Source of the DNA: an uncultured Bacteroidales bacterium
GTDB taxonomy: Bacteria > Bacteroidota > Bacteroidia > Bacteroidales > P3
Reading direction: 5' to 3'
DNA length: 10,434 nt
NCBI GenBank assembly: GCA_937876865.1
Contig: CALEFF010000021.1
Coordinates: 1-10,434 of the forward strand
The notes beneath the pieces were generated by a model that was not told the origin of the DNA, made no database searches, and saw only the letters and a list, made by a program, of their open reading frames with translations. Numbering within the stretch: the first letter of the stretch is position 1; the number at the start of each line of letters is the position of its first letter. A program made the translations under genes and the position numbers. This document shows, one piece after another, positions 5,044 to 10,434 of this stretch.

Positions 5044-6816
5044 TTAAGCTTCTACTTCTACTTGTTTTGATTTATCAAAATAGTGTGTATGAAGTAGATG
5101 GTGAGATTTTTCTCCACAAGGAGTTCCCAAATATTCATCATACAATTGTTTGATGTATGGATTTTCATGAGATTTTCTCAATTCTTTTCCTAAATCTTCT
5201 TTGTAGATTGCCTCAAAACGTTTTTCTACTATTGAGAAATCTCCATGATGATAAGGTTGTCCTGCTCCACCGATACAACCTCCTGGACAAGCCATTACTT
5301 CAATTGCGTGATATTGAACTTCTCCTTTACGAACTTTATCTAAAAGTTTTCTTGCATTACCCAATCCGTGAGCAATTCCTAAGTGAATTGGTGTTCCTGC
5401 AAAGTCTATTGTAGCTTCTCTTACACCTTCTAAACCTCTTAATTCAGTGAAATCTACTTTTTCAAGAGTTTTGCCTGTGAATACTTCGTAAGCTGTACGA
5501 GCTGCTGCTTCTATTACCCCTCCTGTTGCTCCAAAGATTACAGAAGCTCCTGTTGATGCACCAAGTGGCATATCGAAGTCTTCTTCATCTAATGAATTAA
5601 AGTCAATGTTGAATTGTTTTATCAATTCTGCAAGTTCTCTTGTTGTTAATGAGAAATCAACATCTGGATTTCCATCAACTTTAAATTCATCTCTTTGACA
5701 TTCATATTTCTTAGCAACACATGGCATTATAGAAACTACAACCATGTCTTCTCTTTTTATTTTCAATTTTTCTGCCCAATAGTTCTTTGCTATTGCTCCA
5801 AACATTTGTTGTGGAGATTTTGCTGTTGAAGGAACATCTAACATATCAGGATAATTTGTTTCAAAGAAATTAACCCAACCCGGACAACATGATGTTAAAA
5901 TAGGTAATTTAACATTTTTGTCTCCTTCCATGAATTTTTGGATTCTACCCAATAATTCTGTTCCTTCTTCCATTATTGTTAAGTCTGCTGCAAAATCTGT
6001 GTCGAATACATAGTCAAATCCTATTCTTCTTAACGCAGCTGCCATTTTTCCTGTAACGATTGTTCCAGCAGGGTATCCAAATTCTTCTCCTAAGGCTACT
6101 CTGACAGCAGGAGCTGTTTGAACGATAACTGTTTTTTGAGGATTATTGATTGCTTGTATTACTTGACGTGTTTGATTTACTTCGCTCAATGCTCCAACAG
6201 GGCAAGCCATAACACATTGTCCACACATTGTACAAGATGATTTTACAAGATCTTGTTCAAATGCTGTTGCAACAACTGCTTCAAAGCCTCTATTTACTGC
6301 ACTTAACGCTCCAACTGTTTGCAATTCGTTACATACAGTTTCGCAACGGCGACACATTATACATTTATCAACATCTCTTATGATTGAAGGAGAGTTATCT
6401 TTTCTATATGTAGATTGTTCTCCTTTGAAAGGTATTTCTCTTATTCCTAATTTTTGAGCTAATGTTTGCAATTCGCAATTTCCGCTCTTTGAACAACTCA
6501 AACAATCTGATGGGTGGTCAGAAAGTATTAGTTCAACAACAGTTCTTCTTGCATTAACAACTCTTAATGAGTGAGTATGAACTACCATTCCTTCCATTAC
6601 CTCTGTTGCACAAGCTGGAGCTAAGTTTTTCCTTCCTTCAACCTCAACAACGCAAACTCTACAACCACCTGGTTTATTTTCTAATTTTTGTCCGTTAAGT
6701 TCATAATAGCAAAGCGTTGGGATAGATATTCCTGCTTTTCTTGCAGCTTTTAATATTGTTTGACCTTTTTCTGCTACAACCGCTTTACCGTCTATTATTA
6801 AATTTACTGTTTCCAT
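5044..6816 (-). CDS. hydA: [FeFe]-hydrogenase catalytic subunit (HydA)
   Basis: A 590-residue cytoplasmic iron-only hydrogenase that interconverts protons and H2. Domains in order: a plant-type [2Fe-2S] domain (C36, C52, C55, C69; the C36-C52 loop is somewhat long); a His-Cys [4Fe-4S] site (H101, C105, C108, C114); two [4Fe-4S] ferredoxin sites (C152, C155, C158, C162 and C195, C198, C201, C205); then the H-cluster domain with TSCCPGW (C311 ligand, C310 the expected proton-relay cysteine), MPCVAKKYE (C366) and MACPGGCIGGAGQP (C510, C514). The C-terminal small-subunit part ends ENPYIKQLYDEYLG with SHHLLHTHY. All catalytic residues are intact. The frame is open up to 6918, but METVNLIIDG at 6816 is the real start: the extra 34 codons would overlap hydB and match no domain. 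The gene lies 34 nt after hydB. Partner genes indicate a group A3, probably bifurcating, enzyme; the HydEFG maturases must be elsewhere. Confidence 0.97.
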   Translation of the reverse strand: METVNLIIDGKAVVAEKGQTILKAARKAGISIPTLCYYELNGQKLENKPGGCRVCVVEVEGRKNLAPACATEVMEGMVVHTHSLRVVNARRTVVELILSDHPSDCLSCSKSGNCELQTLAQKLGIREIPFKGEQSTYRKDNSPSIIRDVDKCIMCRRCETVCNELQTVGALSAVNRGFEAVVATAFEQDLVKSSCTMCGQCVMACPVGALSEVNQTRQVIQAINNPQKTVIVQTAPAVRVALGEEFGYPAGTIVTGKMAAALRRIGFDYVFDTDFAADLTIMEEGTELLGRIQKFMEGDKNVKLPILTSCCPGWVNFFETNYPDMLDVPSTAKSPQQMFGAIAKNYWAEKLKIKREDMVVVSIMPCVAKKYECQRDEFKVDGNPDVDFSLTTRELAELIKQFNIDFNSLDEEDFDMPLGASTGASVIFGATGGVIEAAARTAYEVFTGKTLEKVDFTELRGLEGVREATIDFAGTPIHLGIAHGLGNARKLLDKVRKGEVQYHAIEVMACPGGCIGGAGQPYHHGDFSIVEKRFEAIYKEDLGKELRKSHENPYIKQLYDEYLGTPCGEKSHHLLHTHYFDKSKQVEVEA

Positions 6817-6850
6817 TTTTCTTTTCTTAATTTGTTGATTAGACAAAACC

Positions 6851-8644
6851 TTATTGGATACTAATTGCATTGAATTTACATTTTTCAATACAAGTTCCAC
6901 ACTTGATACACAATTCAAGATTTATTGTATGCGGTGTTTTCTTTTCTCCTTGAATTGCATTAACAGGACAATTTCTTGCACAAGCTGTACAACCAACACA
7001 AACGTTTGGATCTATTACATATTGCATCAATGATTTACATGCACCTGCTCTACACTTCTTGTCTTGTACGTGTTCTACGTATTCGTCCCAGAAGTTTGTA
7101 AGTGTTGATAAAATTGGGTTTGGAGATGTTTGTCCTAATCCACAAAGTGCTGTATCTTTTATTACTCCTGCAAGATTCTTTAAGTTTTCAAGGTCTTCCA
7201 TTGTTCCGTTACCTTTTGTAATCTTGTCAAGTATTTCCAACATTCTCTTATTACCTATACGACAAGGAGAACATTTTCCGCAACTTTCTTCACAAGTAAA
7301 TTCAAGATAGAATTTAGCTATGGCAACCATACAAGATGTTTCGTCCATAACAACCATTCCTCCTGAACCCATCATAGAGCCTGCTGCTATAAGGTTATCG
7401 TAATCAATTGGAGTATCAAGGTGCTTTTCTGTCAAACAACCGCCTGAAGGACCTCCTGTTTGAACAGCTTTAAATTGTCTTCCACCTTTAATTCCTCCTC
7501 CAATTTCATAAATAACTTCTCTAAGAGTAATTCCCATTGGAACTTCAATCAATCCAACGTTGTTGATTTGTCCTGCAAGAGCAAATACTTTTGTTCCTTT
7601 TGATTTTTCTGTTCCTATTTTATTGAACCAATTTGCTCCCTTTAATATAATGATAGGAATATTAGCGTAAGTTTCTACGTTGTTTACATTTGTTGGTTTT
7701 TGCAAGTATCCGCTTTGTGCAGGGAAAGGTGGTTTAAATGTAGGTTCTCCACGTTTTCCTTCCATAGAATGAATAAGCGCAGTTTCTTCTCCACAAACAA
7801 AAGCACCTGCTCCATAACGCAATTCTATATCAAAGCAGAAATCTGTTCCAAATAGATTATTTCCTAATACTCCATATTCTCTTGCTTGTGCGATTGCAAC
7901 TTGTAATCTATGGATTGCCAAAGGATATTCAGCTCTAATATAAACTAAACCTTTTGTTGCTCCTATTGCATATCCGTTGATAGTCATAGCTTCAATGATA
8001 GAGTGAGGGTCTCCTTCAAGGATACTTCTATCCATAAATGCTCCTGGGTCTCCTTCGTCAGCATTACAAACAACATATTTTTGATCTGCATGATTCTTTG
8101 ATGCAATTTCCCATTTCATACCTGTAGGGAAACCTCCACCACCACGACCTCTTAAACCAGAGAGTTTGATTTCGTTTATTACTTGTTCAGGAGTCATTTC
8201 TGTTAAACATTTTGCAACAGCAGCATATCCATCACAAGCAATATATTCGCCAATATTTTCAGGATCAATAAAACCGCAATTACGCAAAGCTATACGTAAT
8301 TGTTTTTTATAAAAGCCCATGTGTTTTGCATCGGCAACATGTTCTTTTTTATCAGGGTCTGTATAAAGCAAACGAGTAACTTTACGACCTTTTATTATAT
8401 GTTCTTCTATTATTTCTTGTGCATCTTCTGGTTTTACTTCTGTATAGAAAGTATTATCAGGCATAATCTTTACGATAGGGCCTTTTTCACAGAAACCAAA
8501 ACAACCTGTAAGGATTACTTGAACTTCATTTTCTAAACCTTTTTCAAGTAGATTGCTTTTTAATCTATCTGCAATTTCTTGGCTTTTAGAAGCAGTGCAA
8601 CCGGTACCTCCACAGACCAAAATGTGCATTTTAAACTTAGCCAT
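6851..8644 (-). CDS. hydB: NuoF-like flavoprotein subunit of NAD(P)-linked [FeFe]-hydrogenase (HydB)
   Basis: A 597-residue subunit carrying FMN and the NAD(P)(H) site, and the presumed site of bifurcation. Order of domains: an N-terminal thioredoxin-like [2Fe-2S] domain (C11, C16, C48, C52); the NuoF core with the FMN/NAD loop GLRGRGGGGFPTGMKW (163-178), CNADEGDPGAFMDR (193-206) and GAGAFVCGEETALIHSMEG; the [4Fe-4S] site C455, C458, C461 plus C501; then KKCRAGACKSL and two C-terminal [4Fe-4S] ferredoxin motifs (C549, C552, C555, C559 and C579, C582, C585, C589). This fusion is the HydB layout and distinguishes it from respiratory NuoF, which lacks both end domains. The start ATG at 8644 is fixed by a perfect Shine-Dalgarno sequence 7 nt upstream; M6 is less likely. 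It lies 40 nt after the small ferredoxin gene and 34 nt before hydA. Confidence 0.96.
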   Translation of the reverse strand: MAKFKMHILVCGGTGCTASKSQEIADRLKSNLLEKGLENEVQVILTGCFGFCEKGPIVKIMPDNTFYTEVKPEDAQEIIEEHIIKGRKVTRLLYTDPDKKEHVADAKHMGFYKKQLRIALRNCGFIDPENIGEYIACDGYAAVAKCLTEMTPEQVINEIKLSGLRGRGGGGFPTGMKWEIASKNHADQKYVVCNADEGDPGAFMDRSILEGDPHSIIEAMTINGYAIGATKGLVYIRAEYPLAIHRLQVAIAQAREYGVLGNNLFGTDFCFDIELRYGAGAFVCGEETALIHSMEGKRGEPTFKPPFPAQSGYLQKPTNVNNVETYANIPIIILKGANWFNKIGTEKSKGTKVFALAGQINNVGLIEVPMGITLREVIYEIGGGIKGGRQFKAVQTGGPSGGCLTEKHLDTPIDYDNLIAAGSMMGSGGMVVMDETSCMVAIAKFYLEFTCEESCGKCSPCRIGNKRMLEILDKITKGNGTMEDLENLKNLAGVIKDTALCGLGQTSPNPILSTLTNFWDEYVEHVQDKKCRAGACKSLMQYVIDPNVCVGCTACARNCPVNAIQGEKKTPHTINLELCIKCGTCIEKCKFNAISIQ

Positions 8645-8651
8645 ATATTTT

Positions 8652-8658
8652 CCTCCTT
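8652..8658 (-). promoter_or_regulatory. Strong Shine-Dalgarno sequence for hydB
   Basis: AAGGAGG on the minus strand, seven nt before the hydB ATG, is a full-consensus ribosome binding site. None of the other starts in this window has one, so this is unusual locally and it decides the start of hydB. It may raise HydB output relative to the small subunit before it. Confidence 0.8.
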
Positions 8659-8684
8659 AATTTGAGTTAATTATCTATTATTCG

Positions 8685-9023
8685 TTATTTACCGTATTTT
8701 TCTAAGATTTCGTCTACCTTTGCTTTGTCCACATTTCCAAAAATCATAGGTTCTTGATTTGGTAATGCAACCTCAACAGTAGGTTCTTCATTGCAACGAC
8801 CCATACAGTCTGTTTGGTAAACAACTACATCTAATTTCTTTTCATCAACTTTTTCCAAAAAGTAATTATAAATGGATTTAGCACCAGCTGAAATACCACA
8901 AGTAGCCATTGCAACTTTTATTTGCACCAACCCATCTTGATTACCTTTTACTCTAGTGTCAATTTGTTCTTTAACACTATTTTTAAAAGATTCCAAGTCT
9001 TTTAAAGATTTAATTTGTGCCAT
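8685..9023 (-). CDS. Thioredoxin-like (2Fe-2S) ferredoxin, small subunit of the hydrogenase operon (HydD-like)
   Basis: A 112-residue protein of the thioredoxin-like ferredoxin group, first gene of the operon. The cluster region reads ATCGISAGAKSIYNYF (C42) and TDCMGRCNEEPTVEV (C73, C77). Only three cysteines exist in the whole protein: the second cysteine of the usual CxxxxC pair is a glycine (C42-GISA-G47). As I recall, similar CGIxAGA versions occur in small ferredoxin proteins beside hydB in other anaerobes, so the change looks like a family trait, not damage. Cluster content is therefore uncertain: an alternative fourth ligand, a shared cluster, or none. It resembles the N-terminal domain of HydB and the C-terminal half of the NuoE-like subunit. 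It has a good promoter upstream and no Shine-Dalgarno sequence. A structural or electron-entry role is inferred from the operon. Confidence 0.85.
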   Translation of the reverse strand: MAQIKSLKDLESFKNSVKEQIDTRVKGNQDGLVQIKVAMATCGISAGAKSIYNYFLEKVDEKKLDVVVYQTDCMGRCNEEPTVEVALPNQEPMIFGNVDKAKVDEILEKYGK

Positions 9024-9077
9024 ATTCTAAATAATTTGTTAATTTTAAAAAATCTGTTATGCTTTAAATAAACACTG

Positions 9078-9106
9078 CAAATATATATATTTTTTTTAAA
9101 TACCAA
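9078..9106 (-). promoter_or_regulatory. Promoter of the hydrogenase operon
   Basis: On the minus strand TTG (9106-9104), 18 nt, then TATATTTG (9085-9078), a full match to TAnnTTTG followed by CAGTG. It lies 54 nt before the first gene of the operon. No other such promoter was noticed between the four genes, which fits a single transcript. Confidence 0.65.
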
Positions 9107-9212
9107 TAATTTAACGCAAAAAATATTTAAATCAGAGAAAAAAACATCTCATTTTTATGTAATTTCAAAAATAATATTTATTATTGCAAACTCAAACAAT
9201 AACATTTTGGCC

Positions 9213-9629
9213 ATGAAAAATGAGATAATTTTAAAAGAAGGTTTTGGCGATTTGCGATTCGGAATGCAAATCAATTCAACAATTGATTTAATTGGCAAAC
9301 CATCTGAGGTAGAAGAAATTGGAGAAGACTTAGAAATGCCTGCTACCGTATTATATTACGAAGAAGAAGGATTGAGTTGTTTCTTTGAAAACTTAGAACA
9401 AGAAAGACTATCTTGCATAAACATTGAAACCGATGAAATTTTTCTTTTCGGACAACAAATAAAAGAAAAAAGTTCAGAAGAAATTGTTGAATTGATGCGA
9501 AAAAACAAAATATTCGAACAAACAATGGACAAAGAAGAATGGGGAGAAGAAAGAATCTCATACGAAGAATACGCAATAGACTTCTTCTTTTTAGAAAACA
9601 AATTAAACTCTGTAACAATTGGAATCTAA
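9213..9629 (+). CDS. Unrecognised acidic protein with internal duplication
   Basis: A 138-residue, strongly acidic, soluble-looking protein without signal peptide or membrane helix; I cannot assign a named family. It seems to consist of two related halves. Half 1 (about 11-71): FGDLRFGMQINSTIDLIGKP, then LYYEEEGLSCFFEN and RLSCINIE. Half 2 (about 77-138): FLFGQQI, KEKSSEEIVELMRK, then ISYEEYAIDFFFLENKLNSV and a final TIGI. Each half is a short strand, a helix, then strands with a Y-x-(aromatic/acidic)-F-F-x-x-N/L pattern. The GMQINSTIDLIGKP piece recalls the helix-GxP motif of BamE/SmpA-like folds; that link is inference only. ATG 9213 is used; the frame also has TTG at 9207. It diverges from the hydrogenase operon, and its last 11 bp overlap wbqC-like, so the two are likely co-transcribed. 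Confidence 0.75.
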   Translation: MKNEIILKEGFGDLRFGMQINSTIDLIGKPSEVEEIGEDLEMPATVLYYEEEGLSCFFENLEQERLSCINIETDEIFLFGQQIKEKSSEEIVELMRKNKIFEQTMDKEEWGEERISYEEYAIDFFFLENKLNSVTIGI

Positions 9630-10227
9630 TACAACACCCGTTTTATCTACATCATACTTTCCTTGCATTGCTTATTTCTCTATTTTAAATAAGCACGAAA
9701 ATGTATTGATTGAAACACAAGAATCGTTCAAAAAACAAACCCACAGAAACAGAACGTACATACTTTCTGCCAATGGAGTATTGCCATTGATTGTTCCGGT
9801 AAAACGATTCAAAGACGTTTCATTGCCGATTTCGCAAACAGAGATTTGCTATCAAACACCTTGGCAAACAAATCACCTAAGAGCAATAGCATCTGCATAC
9901 GGCAAAAGTTCTTATTTTGAATACTATTTCCCACAAATAGAACAAATCTTAAAAAAGGAGCATCTCTATTTGATTGATTTAAATCAAGAAATAACTATGC
10001 TCCTTTTACAAAAGATGAAAATCTTAACCAAAATCACACCTACCTCATCTTACGAGAAAGAAATCGAAGAAGATTATCGTGAAGCCTTTGATAAAAAACG
10101 CATATTCACCGACTACACCACACAACCCTATTTTCAATGCTTTGAACACAAATTTGGATTTCAACACAACCTAAGTGCATTAGACCTTTTATTTAATTTA
10201 GGACCAGAATCCAAACAATATCTCTAA
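9619..10227 (+). CDS. WbqC-family protein, TTG start
   Basis: A 202-residue protein matching the WbqC-like family of Bacteroidota: LSTSYFPCIAYFSILNKHEN (9-28) with IETQESFKKQTHRNRTYI, then NGVLPLIVPVKRFK, the W82-x3-H86 segment in QTPWQTNHLRAIASAYGKS, FEYYFPQIEQIL, and the closing PYFQCFEHKFGFQHNLSALD with LLFNLGP. Family members occur in O-antigen clusters (the original WbqC) but also alone; the biochemical role is not settled. Length is about normal. The frame is bounded by TAA at 9613-9615, and there is no ATG or GTG between that and the conserved STSYFP, so TTG at 9619 is the only usual start. This overlaps the preceding gene by 11 bp, which suggests translational coupling. No clear terminator follows. 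Confidence 0.88.
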   Translation: MESNTTPVLSTSYFPCIAYFSILNKHENVLIETQESFKKQTHRNRTYILSANGVLPLIVPVKRFKDVSLPISQTEICYQTPWQTNHLRAIASAYGKSSYFEYYFPQIEQILKKEHLYLIDLNQEITMLLLQKMKILTKITPTSSYEKEIEEDYREAFDKKRIFTDYTTQPYFQCFEHKFGFQHNLSALDLLFNLGPESKQYL

Positions 10228-10434
10228 CCCTTCAAAAGCAAAATAAAATACTTTCACCACGAGTTAAGCCCAAATGCTTGCGATATTTTCAAACAAAAGA
10301 TTTCCAACTGCAAATTTTAAGAAATTTAATTCAAAGAAAAACGCTCGTAAGTCTTTGTTTTCATTTATTTATTCTTTGATTTTAAAACCACAAAGTTTCT
10401 TTTTCTATCCTATCAAACTCCATTTCGTAATCGT
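10228..10434. other. Right-edge region without a confident gene; possible C-terminus of a minus-strand gene at 10382-10432
   Basis: The last 207 bp hold no recognised domain, terminator or RNA gene. Two partial frames touch the edge. On the minus strand 10432-10382 reads DYEMEFDRIEKETLWF then TAA, a charged, plausible C-terminal tail of a convergent gene. On the plus strand an ATG at 10274 stays open to the edge for 53 codons, but its product is rich in lysine, phenylalanine and serine and looks like antisense or noncoding sequence. I favour the minus reading, with low confidence. Confidence 0.25.

Noticed and set aside
6817..6918. 34-codon N-terminal extension of HydA in the open frame
   Set aside because: It overlaps the end of hydB, matches no hydrogenase domain, and the [2Fe-2S] domain begins naturally at METVNLIIDG (6816).
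9156..9186. Possible plus-strand promoter TATG-19 nt-TATTATTG before the 9213 gene, overlapping a 7-bp AT palindrome (9170-9185)
   Set aside because: Both elements have mismatches to consensus and the region is almost pure A/T, where such matches arise by chance.
9343..9618. Two overlapping minus-strand frames opposite the 9213-9629 gene
   Set aside because: Low-complexity Leu/Phe/Ser/Lys products typical of antisense to an acidic, Glu-rich gene.
10274..10434. Open plus-strand frame of 53 codons running off the right edge
   Set aside because: Composition (Lys, Phe, Ser rich) resembles noncoding or antisense sequence, and no motif or promoter supports it.

Overview
The window is AT-rich chromosomal DNA that reads as an anaerobic member of the Bacteroidota, most likely Bacteroidales. 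Four things point there. A secreted S8 protease ends in a type IX secretion (T9SS) C-terminal sorting domain. Several promoters carry the Bacteroidota -7 element TAnnTTTG, in three cases with a TTG about 18-19 nt upstream. Almost no gene has a Shine-Dalgarno sequence. A WbqC-family gene and a gcvH-VanZ pair are both present. I cannot name a genus.

Layout. Positions 1-1724 (minus strand) are housekeeping: rpsO, its terminator, a structured leader and the 5' part of pnp (cut by the window edge). Upstream of these are gcvH and a VanZ-like membrane protein, separated by a hairpin. Positions 1822-3981 (minus) encode a 719-residue T9SS-exported subtilisin-like protease. A 175-bp divergent region (3982-4156) holds a 20-bp tandem direct repeat, a 9-bp inverted repeat and two outward-facing promoters. 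It leads right into a single 84-residue protein (4157-4411, plus) with a signal peptide and a PEP-motif/membrane helix/basic tail, like an exosortase-type sorting signal. Two back-to-back terminators (4437-4527) separate this gene from the end of the convergent hydrogenase operon.

Positions 4544-9023 (minus) form a four-gene operon, read from 9023 downward: a small thioredoxin-like ferredoxin, HydB (NuoF-like flavoprotein), HydA (the catalytic [FeFe]-hydrogenase) and a NuoE-like HydC subunit. Together they match the multimeric, NAD(P)- and ferredoxin-linked (probably electron-bifurcating, group A3 type) hydrogenases of fermentative anaerobes. They would re-oxidise NADH and reduced ferredoxin to give H2, or run in reverse. 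No maturase genes (hydE, hydF, hydG) lie in the window. hydB has a textbook Shine-Dalgarno sequence, unlike every other gene here.

Positions 9213-10227 (plus) carry an unrecognised acidic protein with an internal duplication, overlapping by 11 bp a WbqC-family gene that appears to start at TTG. The last 207 bp contain no confident gene.

Most genes belong to known families. The parts least explained by known annotation are the small CTERM-like protein with its repeat-rich control region, the structured pnp leader, and the duplicated-domain protein. No IS element, CRISPR array, tRNA or rRNA was seen.
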